A DNA stretch of 64,000 nucleotides, taken from positions 78,436,905 to 78,500,904 of the forward strand of contig JAPFBE010000002.1 in the NCBI GenBank assembly GCA_034336665.1, given 5' to 3'. Under the pieces are notes generated by a model, which saw only the letters and a program-made list of their open reading frames with translations, ran no database searches and was not told the DNA's origin. Positions 39,056 to 50,406 of the stretch are shown piece after piece. The translations under genes were made by a program, and so were the position numbers. Every line of letters starts with the position of its first letter. Position 1 is the first letter of the stretch. Source of the stretch: Luscinia megarhynchos (lineage: Eukaryota; Chordata; Aves; Passeriformes; Turdidae).

Positions 39056-39712
39056 TCTGCCCATCCCGGCCCTGCCCATCCCCATCCCGGCCCTGCCCCA
39101 TCCCGGTCCTGCCCCATCCCGGCCCTGCCCCATCCCGGCCCTGCCCCATCCCGTCTCTGCCCATCCCGGCCCTGCCCCATCCCGTCTCTGCCCATCCCGG
39201 CTCTGCCCCATCCCGGCTCCCTGCCCCATCCCGGCCCTGCCCCATCCCGGCTCTCTGCCCATCCCGGCCCTGCCCCATCCCGGCCCCATCCCCATCCCGG
39301 CTCTGCCCCATCCCGGCTCTGCCCCATCCCGTCTCTGCCCCATCCCGGCCCTGCCCCATCCCGGCTCTATCCCATCCCGGCCCTGCCCCATCCCATCCCG
39401 GCTCTATCCCATCCCGGCTCTGCCCCATCCCGGCCCTGCCCCATCCCGGCCCTGCCCATCCCATCCCGGCTCTGCCCCATCCCGGCCCTGCCCCATCCCG
39501 CCTCTCCCCATCCCGGCTCTATCCCATCCCGCCTCTCCCCATCCCGGCTCTATCCCATCCCGGCCCTGCCCCATCCCGGCTCTATCCCATCCCGGCTCTG
39601 TCCCGCCCGGCTCTGCTCATCCCGGCTCTATCCCATCCCGGCTCTATCCCATCCCGGCTCTCCCCATCCCGGCCATCCCATCCCGGCCCTGCCCCATCCC
39701 GGCTCATCCCCG
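39056..39712. repeat. GC-rich minisatellite, about 16-bp unit
   Basis: About 650 bp are made almost wholly of variants of ccatcccggccctgcc. A second variant (ccatcccggctctatc) is enriched in the 3' half, and shortened units are interspersed. The core atcccggc recurs dozens of times. Because the units rarely contain stops, long spurious open frames of Pro/Ser/Arg (plus) or Gly/Asp/Met (minus) repeats run through it in several frames. The minus strand is G-rich, with frequent GGG and GGGG runs. No protein-coding meaning is supported. Confidence 0.95.
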
Positions 39713-39986
39713 CTGGCACACCGGGACCGACGGACTGTGAGCAGCTGCTGCCACCCTCAGGTCACCCTCTCAGCAAACCTCGCTCTCTGCCTTTGCTGAA
39801 GCCTCTCTGTTAAACAAAGAAATGAGAACGGAACACAGCAAAGCTGCTGATAAGACCCTCACTCCTTATTGCAGTGTTGGCATTGTGGATGCACCAGCAG
39901 GTTTGATCTGAAATGTTCTGTGTAAGAGCACGAGCAGAGGTATCTCTGACATCAAATGTGGGCAGGAGGACCTGCAGGGCCACAGT

Positions 39987-40110
39987 CATAGAATCATAAA
40001 ATTGTTTAGGTTGGAAAAACTTCCAAGATCATAAATTCCAACTCTAAATCTGGCGCTGCCAAGTACAGCAATAATCATGTCCCCATGTGCCACTCCATCC
40101 CTCTCCCAGG
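39987..40110 (-). mobile_element. CR1 LINE 3'-end fragment
   Basis: The sequence begins catagaatcataaaattg, then ttaggttggaaaaacttccaag, then ccatgtccccatgtgccac. This is the antisense of the conserved CR1 3' UTR and tail. It is severely 5'-truncated, as is usual for CR1. Confidence 0.85.
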
Positions 40111-41802
40111 CACACTGCTCCAGTGTTCCAGAGCCCTCACCACCGTGTTTCGGGTCCAGGGGTGGGGCTGCATGCAGACCTGCAGCAGGGAGCAGCACCA
40201 GCCCCTCTCTGCTGCACCGTGCCTCAGCTCTCCCAAAACCAGCCCAGCACACCTGGGCAGCCAGCCAGGCAGCTGCACCCAGCCTGCAGGAGCACAGCCT
40301 TCAAAACAAGCTGTGCCTGCCCCAGGAGCCTGGTATCTGCAAGGACTGGAACTACAGGAGGGAAACTGGAAACCAGAGCTAAAGGATGTGGCCTCAAGTC
40401 ACCTTAATTCCCCATTACCAACGCCCCAGGTAAATCCTCAGGTGAAATTAGACACTCACACCCTTACACTTACACCAGCAATAGTTTTGCATTTGCAGCT
40501 AGAACGACTGCTGTGGCCAAAGTTGGGCAAATGCACAGCATCAAGCAATCCTAATTGCTTTTTAACAAGCTTTTTGCTTGCATTTGTGCCACCTGCATCA
40601 GCTTGTAGCAGCTGAGGGCCATAGGCCCTGACAAATGTGAGATGAAAGAGCAACAGGGGAGAGAATTTCCAGTGCTGTGAGGGAGGGTATCACTCCAAAG
40701 GCAGTGTTCCAAAATTCCAGAGCTGCTGCACTGCAGGAGGGGGGGAAGAGCTTGGTGGAGAGAACTTGGCTTACAGCAGTCCTTTGCAGCCAGGGGCTTG
40801 GCTTTTACTGCCTAGCCAGTCAAACAAAACTCAACTTGAAGGTGGGCCAAATCTTTGCTCTTATTGCTCTGCTGCTATACCTCTGGTCTTTTCAGCACTG
40901 TAATACCTCTGCATTTCTCCTAGGGAGAGGAAAAAAATGTCTGAGGTTAATTTTCACAGGCACATCTCACATAAATAAGCCGTGTCCTGGGGGAAATTTC
41001 ATGTTATCTTGACGAGTGTATGCTCAAGGTGAATGCTGGTGAGTAAGATTTTTCTTGGAAGATTCTTTCCAGAAGTTGCTTGCTTGCTGAAGTAGGGGGA
41101 AAGCAGAAATTATTTTCCAAACAAGTTTTGTTCGTAAGAGTGTCAGGTTCAGCAATATTTTCATCTCTATTTTCTTCTTTTCATTCCCTTCTAATACAGT
41201 GTCTGTTGGTTTCTGAGACTATCAAGGTAATTTCTGGGCTGTGTTTAGCTTTCAAATCAAAGGTGAGATTTTTTGCAACACTTCAGCAGTATCTTCAACA
41301 GCTGCTCAGACCATTAAACCTTGCAATGTCTTTGTGAGGAGATACACGTGTTACTGCTGCTTTTGAGTTAAGCTTTTCTTTATTGTACAGCTATGCAAAA
41401 CAACATAGTTTGTCAATGGCTAGACAAAGAGTAGAGCATCTTGATGAAAGTGGCTCCAGGGTTTAGGCAATCTTCCACTGTTCATCTGCATGCTGCAGGC
41501 TCCTTGGTTAACTCTGGCTTCTGGAAGCTGCCAACACACAGTTAGTAAAAAACCTCACAACTCTTTTAGGCTGCTGATTTCATTCTGGTCATATTGAGTT
41601 TTCCTCCACAAAGCAGGATTCCTGAATTCTTTCATCATACCAGGTTTTAAAACGTCACTACTCCAAGCAGATTCTTTTGTTCTACATCTATCACAGGGTA
41701 TAGACCCCAAGGAGCCCTTGACAATAGTTGGTGACCATTAGTCAGTCACATGCCTTGCAGATCTGTACTTTCTCCGTATTCCTAATACAGTCCAGGAGAT
41801 CA
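40111..41802. other. Intergenic DNA between CR1 fragments
   Basis: No gene or RNA recognised. Open frames of 176 codons (40085-40615) and 111 codons (40677-41012) have no recognisable domain. Confidence 0.5.
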
Positions 41803-42110
41803 CTTACATTGGAAGGAGCCTTTAGAGGTCCTCTAGTTTCACTTTTACTGAGAAAAAGACCAACTTCAATATTAGATCAGGTTATTTGGGATTTTGTTTC
41901 AGTCAAAAACTGCTAAGGATAGAACTTCCACAGACTTCTGGGAGGCCTCTTTTGCTGTGTGGAATGATTGTTGTTATTATTGTTGTTATTATTTCCAGTC
42001 AGATTTCGGATTTTCTCATTTTTCAGTCAATAACCGTCTCCTCTTACTCCTTTGTTGTGCACCTCTGATAAAAGGCTCAGATCAGCCTTCTCTCTAAACC
42101 TCAGGTTGGA
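41803..42110 (-). mobile_element. Old CR1 LINE fragment
   Basis: The order of blocks (ttggaaggagcctttagaggtcc, then tagatcaggtta, then aaggatagaacttccacag) matches the antisense of a CR1 3' region, but many substitutions and a (ttgttatta)-like insertion at 41967-41994 mark it as older than its neighbour at 42250. The right edge is approximate. Confidence 0.65.
41967..41994. repeat. (ttgttatta)n simple repeat
   Basis: A short ttgttgttattattgttg-type repeat lies inside the old CR1 fragment. Confidence 0.75.
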
Positions 42111-42249
42111 TTCACTGATTTCTCCCACATACAGCCAAGCGTTGCATGGAATTTGGCTAATTTATCTTCCCATCACTGCTATCTGATGAAGAGTTCCTAA
42201 CTGCATTTATGAGGTGGAGCATAGATATTAAAGACAGAAAGTAAAAGTC

Positions 42250-42752
42250 ACAGAATCATAGAATAAGTTGAGTTGGAAGTGAGCATCAAGATCAGCCAGC
42301 CCAACCCCCAGCCCTGCACAGCACCATCCCCAAGAGTCACACCCTGTGCCTGAGAGTGTTTTTCAAACACTTTTTGAGCTCTGTCAGGTTTGGTGCTGTG
42401 ACCACTTCTCTGGGGAGCCTCTTCCAGTGCCCAGCCACCCTCTGAGTAAAGAACCTCTTCCTGACATCCAACCTAAACCTCTCCTGAGACAACTTCAGGC
42501 CGTTCCCTCGGGTCCTGTCCCTGGTCGCCAGAGAGAAGAGATCAGTGCCTGTCCCTTCTCTTCCCCTCATGAGGGAGTTGCAGACTGCAATGAGGTCTCC
42601 CCTCAGTCTCCTCTTCTCTCTTCTCTGAACAAATCAAGTGACCTCAGCTGCTCCTCATGCAGCTTCCCCCTCAAGGCCCTGCACCATCTTTGCTGCCCTC
42701 CTTTGGATGCTCTCTACTACATTAATGTCTTTCATGCACTGTGGTGACCAAG
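42250..42752 (-). mobile_element. CR1 LINE 3' fragment with ORF2 C-terminus
   Basis: In antisense orientation this holds the CR1 3' tail (cagaatcatagaata), the short UTR and the end of ORF2. On the minus strand 42337-42570 reads ...GTDLFSLATRDRTRGNG... and ...RKRFFTQRVAGHWKRLPREV..., the conserved C-terminal segment of CR1 ORF2. Only about 0.5 kb of a 4-5 kb element remains, so it is 5'-truncated and inactive. Confidence 0.92.
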
Positions 42753-43155
42753 ACATTGGCTAATGTGGGATGACCCCTATGAGATGATACCAGATTTCTG
42801 TATATGTAGAAAACACCAATTCCATTCACATCAGCTGCAACACAATTTATTCACAGGTTGCTGTTCATCCTCTTAGCTGGATGAAGCAAAGAAATAGAAT
42901 AGGTGTTCACACAAGACTTCACTCTGATGCATTTGTACAAGGTCATTAAATGTCCACAAGGCAACACTAACCCTGAACATCCACAGCTTGCAAAACACTA
43001 TCTGTATCCCTTAAGAGGTCATGCTGCAATGAAGGTTGCAAATTTTTTCATCTGGATTATACTTTCCAGTGATTGACAAATCAGTAGCAAAGTCAATGAC
43101 TCTAAAAGCTTACAGACATGACCTGAGAGGAAACAATTGCTTTGCCAGTGGCTCC
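42753..43155. other. Intergenic DNA between CR1 and LTR
   Basis: About 400 bp with nothing recognisable. Confidence 0.5.
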
Positions 43156-43160
43156 ATGGG

Positions 43161-44233
43161 TGTGTTGGGTTTGAGCAGGAAGATACTGGCAGCAGGAGGG
43201 CTCCAGGTCTGGCTGCTGTGAGAAGGTGCTTAAAGCCTCCTCCATGTCTGATAGAGCCAGTGCCAGCCAGCTCCAAGACTGACCCACAGCTGGCCAAGGC
43301 TGAGTCAGTCAGGAGCGGTGGTGACAGCCCTGGGATAATGTGTTCCAGGGCGGGCAGAAAGGAAGGGTCTGGAAATGTGGAACAGCAGCTGGAGGAAAGG
43401 ACTGAGAGCATGTGAGAGAAACACTGGCAGAGAGGACGAGGAGATGTTCCAGGTGCCAAAGCTGAGGCTCCCCTGGAACCCTGGTGCAGAGCATGGAGGT
43501 CCACAGCAGAGCAGAGATCCTTCTGCAGCCTCTGGAGCACCCCACACCAGAGCAGGTGGATACCTGCAGGAAACTGTGGCTGCAGGGAAAGCCCACATTG
43601 GAGCAGGCCCCTGGCATGGGGCCATGGAGAGAGCAGCCCATGGGGAGCAGGTGTGCTGGCAGGACTGGTGACCCTGCAGGGCACCAACACTGGAGCAGCC
43701 TGCTCCTGAAGGACTGTGCCCCGTGGAAGGGACCCACTGGGGCAGGTTGTGAAGAACTGCAGCCTAAGGGAAGGACTCACATCAGAGCAGTTTGTGGAGG
43801 ACTGTCTCCTGTGGGAGAGACCCCTTGCTGATAAAGCAGCAGAGTATGAGCAGTTCTGTCTCTGAACAGGAAGGAGAGGCATAACAACCTGTGAGGAACT
43901 GACTGCAACCCATTCCCTATCCCCCTGCACTGCTGGGAGGGAGGAGGGAGAGAAAACTGAGTGTGAAGTTGAGCCCAGGAGAAGTGAGGCTGTAGGAAGT
44001 TAAGATTTAATTCTCATTATCCTATCTGGAATTTGATTAGCAATAAATTAAACTGATTTCTCAAAGTCAAGTCTGTTTTGCCCATGACAGCAACTAGTAA
44101 GTGATTTCTCCCTGTCTTTATCTCAACCTTTTGAGCTTTTTGTCATATTTCCACACCCCTGTCCAGCTGAGAAGGGGAGTGATAAAACAGCTTTGGTGGG
44201 CTGCTGGTCTCCAATCAAGGTTAACCAGCCACA
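43161..44233 (+). mobile_element. Solo LTR of an endogenous retrovirus (passerine type C, long)
   Basis: An LTR of about 1073 bp starts TGTGTTGGGTTTGAGC and ends GGTTAACCAGCCACA, so the termini are TG...CA with a short imperfect inverted match. An AATAAA lies at 44042-44047. The interior (about 43,480-43,830) is built of diverged direct repeats of the type ggagcag...gaaggactg...gtgggaggga. The flanks atggg (43156-43160) and atgag (44234-44238) agree at 4 of 5 positions as a target-site duplication. No retroviral coding region adjoins it. A 303-codon open frame antisense to it is fortuitous. Confidence 0.82.
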
Positions 44234-44238
44234 ATGAG

Positions 44239-47200
44239 CCCTTACCAAAAGCAGAATGTGAGACCAGGAATCATGGAGTCCATTACAGGATCCAGAGGAA
44301 AGCACTCACTCCTTTCACCAAACTCAATCCTTCTTTCTGCTGAGTAGTGGTGTCTAGTTCCAATCTTGATTTTTTTTTTTTTTTTTTTACCTTTCATCCC
44401 TGCACATCTTGCTCAGTCAGCAGGTCACCATTCAAGCCTTTGTTTTCCCAGTCTTGGTCCTCTCTCCTATCATCTCCTTGCTTTCCTAAGTCCCCTCCAC
44501 TTCCTTTTCTCTCCATGGCAATCCTGATCTTACCAGTTTCCTTATCCCATACCACCTTGGCTATAGTTACTGCAGTGAGTGACGTGGCTTTTTCCTCCAG
44601 TAGGTGGATTGAATGATTAGGTCCTGATTTAGGATATGGATGAGACAGTTCCTTGCTGTCAACTGCAGCACTGTGCCCTGCCCAGCAGAGAGCAACTGGA
44701 ATCAAGAATTGCAGAAAGAACCTCTTGAAACAGCTCTGGCCAGACTGCATTTAGTCACTCTGTGGGATGAGGGCATTCAGGGCCTGGTCACTGGTAAAAG
44801 CTCTGAGGGAATTCAGCTTGCTCAAACTGATGACACTTTGCAATTCTGAGTCTCATAAAAGCCTAGTGTAGAAGAAATGTGGGGACATTTTAGCTGCTCA
44901 AAAGAAAGAATATTCCTACTGCCTGTTTTTTTGCAAATATTTATAAACTGGTGCAGAAACTAAGGGGAACAGTGAAAAACATGCTAGTGCAGAAGCCATG
45001 CCTTTTCCTCCTATTTTTTCCCACCTCTATTTTAAGTCCTTATCCAAAATATGAAGGCAAGAAGGCATTTCAGCAGAAGGGTTTCCAGTTCTGGAATAAG
45101 GACAAAACAATGTGTTTTCTCCTACCCAGTCTTTGGAAGAGATCAGATATTTTTGCTGAAGGTTTTGATGCAACACAAATATAAATCAGCCTGAGAACAC
45201 AAAACTGATGAGGAAAAAAAGAGGTAAAGTTTCAGAGTAGCAAAGGAAAGAGCAAAGTAGTGTTAAGCAGGAAGTGCTGGCCAGCTTTAGCATTACACAG
45301 TCCTGTTAACCCCTTCTACATTTGTAATACATACATCAAAGGTGACATTAGCATGAATAACATACAAAGGTTCATCTACTTAACTCATTGCTTGGGAATT
45401 GAATTTAGATCTTGGGTCTGCAAAGTTTTGGATAAGCCTTGACTCCTGCAGAGAACTCTCTGTTGACTCAATGAGGCTGTGGAGACCTGTCTGCCCAAAC
45501 CACATACAGGATGAAAACCCCATCAAAGGCAACATGTTCCAGGTGGAGGGAGGAAATTTCAGACTGCACTTCTATTGTTGAGCAAATTTATCCCTCAAAA
45601 GGAACCTTGAAAAGTCAAGGGTCAAGAGGGAACTCACTATTACATGTCATAACTCACACTCTAGGAAACTAAAACCTGGGCCAAGGTAGTGATATGTGAA
45701 CAGAGGGAAAATATCTATGGCTAACTGACAGAAAACTCCCAAAAAGCTAGCTCACAGGGGCCTAGGCTTTTGTCACAGTGACTGACATTTTGCCTACTTG
45801 GAAGGAAATTAATCAGAGGAGAATGAAGAGCATATGTTGTCAAGTGGGTGTAAATCAAACTAAGCAAACAAAGGAGTACAGGGAGAACTCAGGCTGACAT
45901 CAAGGCTGAGAGAGGAGAAAAGGCTGGAAGCAGAAACAGCCACAGAGGCTTTTAGATGGACACATTTCCTTCAAATCTGCTTATATTTCCACATTCTGAT
46001 GGAAAGCCAGAGAAAGGTAGCAGCAACCAATGTAACCCAAGAAGGGAAATTTCCAGCACAATACTCACAAGTTGGTTGCAGTGTTCAGGATTACTTACCT
46101 GGCCCTGACTGGCGCTGCCTGTGCAAACACATACCACCTCACAAGAGTGGAACACTGCATCATACATTCTGAGTCCTGTCAGTACCCATGCCTACAAAAG
46201 CAGCCCTGCTTTTGTACTAAGGAAAAGCACATAAGGCCTCGTTAAAAACTGTTTTCCATTCAGCTTATTCTTCAGTTACTCCATAAAGCCCAGAGTGGTT
46301 TTTTTCATTGTTCTTTATAGCCTTCCCAGATCTTCTAGCCACAAACACATAATTTATTTAAGCCACACATAAACAACCATGATTTACGTCAACTTTTCAT
46401 TCAATGGAAAGCACATGAAAGAACTACTTTCCTTCTGTGCCTTACTTGCCTGCAAGGGCTGGAGCATGTCTTTCCAAATTCCTGGTGGTAAACCCAAGCA
46501 GTTGTCAAAGCTTGTTCCATATCTGGCATTTTAAGAACTTCCCAAGAGTTTTTTTTTTCCATTACAGAATCATTCAGTCACCACTTGGCACCTCTCTGTA
46601 CCAGATGACAAGTGAAAGAACTTTATGACCTCTGAAAAAGGCAGACCCTTAACTGGACTTGATGTCAACCTCTTGTCAGAGTGCAAGACACATCTTGGCA
46701 GTTGCCATGCAAACCTGTATGTCATCCAAGTGAATGGAGCTATAATTCAGCTTACTGTTCTTTAAGTGAATAATGATTAAGGGTCACAATCTCAGTGACA
46801 AGAAAACTCATGCCAAGATGGTTAAAAGCTGCATCAACAAAAACAGTCATATGAAACCCATTTAAAAATAAAACTTTGCTGCAGTATACAGAAATAAATA
46901 AAACACCACTCCTGCTTTTTAAAATCAGGGCTGGTCTCAGGCAGGAACACGCAGTACACTTGTCTCTCTGGCAGCATGCCCTGTACCAGAAGTAATTGAA
47001 ATTTTCCAAAAATCTCCTCCTCCCATCTAAGATCTCACAAAGAACAAACACAATATTGATTGCTGTATCTGAGGACTGGCTGACAGCTTCCCTGCCCAGT
47101 GTGATTCAGAAACCTGCAGCAGCCATTCTAAGACAAGCAGACCAATTCCTCAAGAGCATGTCTTCCTGATCTCTCTCCTGACAGGGTGAGCACTCCTCTC

Positions 47201-49544
47201 TGGGTCACTGGTGAAAACCAGCTCAAATCAGGGTTAAACCAGGGTGTGCCCTAAAACAGTCTCAGCTCGGATGGAGCACACCCTGACCTGGTAACCCTCA
47301 ACATCTCACACTCAGGCACTGGGATGTTTAGCTGGCACTGAAGTCTCCACCTGCTGCCCCAGGCATACCTCCATTCTGATCCCACAGCACTAATAAATGT
47401 CAAATATTGGCAATCTTTGCTCAGCAGTTGTTGAAAGAATATGCTGCTTGCCACGGTGCTTACACCTATAGTATCTGCTGCTCTCCATGTTGCAATGAAG
47501 AGGCAGCTTTTGAGACCTGTTGTTAGGCAGAGCTGCCTTGCTCCTTGGCATCTGTCCATAAGAGCTACCATTTGATGGATGAATGCTTGTGTCCTTCAAA
47601 AACCAGAAAAGGCCACCAAGTACATTAATTAACACCTGGTATTTCAAGCATTTCACTAGAACACAGCTATTGCTTCAACATCTTTGCCTTCCCCTTTCTG
47701 CAGAGCAAGTCTTTGATCTAAGACACAAAACTGCTTTGTGACACCGTGCTATATAAACTGCATAGGGCTCTAGAGCTGGCATCACTGGCAAGGAATCCAG
47801 GAGCTGCATCTGAGACCATCTGCTAGATCAAGTATCAGTTCCTCCTGATATTTGTCTTTCAGCACCAGGCACCTTCCCCATTCTCTAGGGTTTCACACTT
47901 GTTAAGAGAAGGGGCAACATGCCATAGCTGGAGACTTGAAATCCCCAATATACCTTACCAGTCAGCAGTTAGATTAAAGTAAATTCACCACAGGGGCTTT
48001 TCCTAGGAGACATTTCTCTCCTAAGGGTGAAGAAATTCACATGTCCAATTGCTGCAGTATGTATGGAAACGCTGATTATTATACTATGATAAAACATGAG
48101 CAGGATGGGCTGGTTTCATGAAGGCTGTTGCAGACTACTGTGAGAGAACCACAGATGGCACAGTAAATTAGAGTCTGTATTCCTGCTTCCTATATTCTTC
48201 ACAATGTATTCTTCCAGCGAGACACATAATTTTTCAGGATAAACAAAATTTCTGGATCAAATTTTCAATCTGCATCACATGTAATGCCATGTGCAACCTG
48301 TTCCTTGAACAATTTTGTCTTACCCACACAACCAAGAAGCACACGCCCTGAAGTTGTGAAGGTGAAGGGGAGACACACTTGGCTGGCAGGGTGGATGCTG
48401 GAGGAGGGGAGGAGCTGTCCCCTGAGCATCACCTTGCAGCTGCCACTGCCAGGGATCTGGGGCAGCTTGGCATAGCTGGGCACAGACAGGGAATCATACT
48501 GAAGCTGTGGCTGGCACTGAGTGTGTATTATGGGCTGCTTTAGCCTTCTTGACCTTGAAGCAACATTACTTAGTGTGACAGCATCAGCAGAGAAGGCCAG
48601 CACGTGCTCCTACAGACAGGAGGAAACTTAGAGATTTATGGGCAGCACAGATCTAAGTATCATCAGTCTCAGAGAATCATTAATTACAATAACCATCATC
48701 ATACAGAGTGCCTAGAATCTCCACCTTGAATTACAGAGCTGCAAACCTTGTCCTTGCCAAGTGAAATAAGCTGTGTGAACTTTGACAGCACACAGGCATC
48801 ACAGCAGCTGGGTAAGTGTGGCCACCACACCATCACTCACAGGGTGAAGAACAAGCTCTTTAGCAGCCAGCTGAAGATTTAAACTCTACCTATTAGCATA
48901 ATTCTAACTATTACCAAAGAACACAATATGCATGCCAAAAAGATGCTCAGAATTGATGACGTACTCAATCACTCTTTTACTTCAGTCTTCATTACTTCCT
49001 GGTGTCATCCAGCATTAGAGTTTAAGGAAACCCAAAAAACCTCTAAAATAAATATGGATGGCAAATAGAGGTCAGTGCACATGGCTATGAAGTTCCACAA
49101 CTGCATCAAAATTTAAGGAGATGTCTGATGATGGGTTAGGATGGGCTGTGAATTCAATACCAGTTCAGAGAAAGGGGCAGTACTAACAATAACACAGAGA
49201 ATAATTTTAAATATTTCTGAAATTTGGTTGGGCAATTAGGCTGTTGCCACATATACCAAATATCATCATGTGGCACAATGCAGGATTATGACAATGGAGT
49301 CCTCTTCTTGCTCAAGGTCTTTCAAATTCTGTAAGTTTGCAGTATTTCAGAAAATGATCCATTCTTCTGCTCTTGTGGGCATTTCAAATTACTTCACTTA
49401 AAAGCTACAAAGTGATTTTGAATGTTTGTGTCTTCAAAGAAGGGAAATACAGTCATTAAAAAATATATAATAAAAATGCTCAGTACTTCAGTCTAGCAAA
49501 ACACAACCTTAAAAAGAGTTAACAAAATGAAGATAATCCTGTAA
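44239..49544. other. Intergenic DNA downstream of RAD54B
   Basis: About 5.3 kb with no recognised gene, RNA or clear transposon. It has a 19-base T-run at 44370-44388. Open frames up to 118 codons show no domain. Confidence 0.55.
44370..44388. repeat. 19-base poly(T) tract
   Basis: An uninterrupted T-run 137 bp after the long LTR. Confidence 0.9.
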
Positions 49545-50149
49545 TATGTATGTCTGAGAAATAAAGTTTATTTTCCCAAGTAAAAGCAATAGGTGAATTT
49601 TAGAATATTTTGACACAGTATCAAGCCATGCCCTCAGATTTTTGGACATTAGTGACTATCGCTCTGAATTTCATTCAATTGTAAATTCAACGGAAAAAAA
49701 ACTACCTTGTTATAAAGCTGCATTTATACAGACACACAACATTGTTATAACAAAAATCCAACCAGAGTCTTGTTAACAGCATATACATGTACATAGCATT
49801 GCCTAATTTATAAAATTTGGCTGAAGAGTTGCCAGCTTTACAAGCAACAAATCATTATGATCAAATGAGAACTATAAACCAAACTAGGCTTACAGTAGGA
49901 ATGTGCATAAAAACAATCTTATTAATTATTATAACAAAGGAACAGAATACTGGAAAGCAAAGTCAGTTTTTAAAAATCTGTATTGTAATTACAGCAAGTA
50001 TGATTAACTCAGTAATAACTGTAACTTTGTATAAACACCAGGAATCACATTTACTGAGAAACTTCACAAGAAACACATCAAAACAGAACTGGGCAAAAAG
50101 AACAGTAGTTGTAAACAATGATGAACTGCACATCAGTTGTTCACAAGGC
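49545..50149 (-). other. RAD54B: RAD54B 3' untranslated region
   Basis: This is AT-rich sequence after the RAD54B stop. A minus-strand AATAAA (TTTATT at 49567-49572) lies about 580 nt beyond the stop and is a plausible polyadenylation signal. The end is inferred. A 112-codon plus-strand open frame (49817-50155) lies across this UTR and is unsupported. Confidence 0.5.
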
Positions 50150-50406
50150 CTATGACAAGGAGGATGCAGAAAAAGACATTCCAGTTTTATTAGGTGGGGA
50201 AGTAGGAGTGGTTACATTCTGGAAAATGAAAGAAACATTCTCTTTTATCCTTTCAAGGAAAGGATCAGCAAGAGTCTGATGTTGCACAGAGAAATGCTTC
50301 CATTGCATCAATTGTGACATGGAAAGTGGCTTCTTTGAATTAGGCTTCCCATGGTTTTGTTCAATCTGGCAGCTTCTAGATATGGGAGGTTTTTCTGAGG
50401 AAGTAT
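50150..50406 (-). CDS. RAD54B: RAD54B last coding exon and stop
   Basis: A 257-nt coding part after the acceptor catttttttcag. It encodes the tail with PLSMSQLMQWKHFS and DPFLERIKENVSFIFQN, and ends in the Ser/Thr/Pro-rich GMSFSASSLS. The TAG stop reads CTA at 50150-50152. Confidence 0.93.

Noticed and set aside
38985..39712. Possible CRISPR-like array
   Set aside because: Units are contiguous and about 16 bp with no unique spacers. It is a minisatellite in a vertebrate genome.
38875..39813. 312-codon plus-strand open frame, and 122-159-codon minus-strand frames at 38959-39464
   Set aside because: They are read through a 16-bp minisatellite that lacks stop codons. The proteins are only Pro/Ser/Arg or Gly/Asp/Met repeats with no conserved domain.
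43019..43930. 303-codon minus-strand open frame
   Set aside because: It lies antisense within a solo LTR built of direct repeats. It has no domain, no splice context and no similarity I recognise.
49817..50155. 112-codon plus-strand open frame
   Set aside because: It lies opposite the RAD54B 3'UTR and stop in AT-rich sequence and has no recognisable motif.
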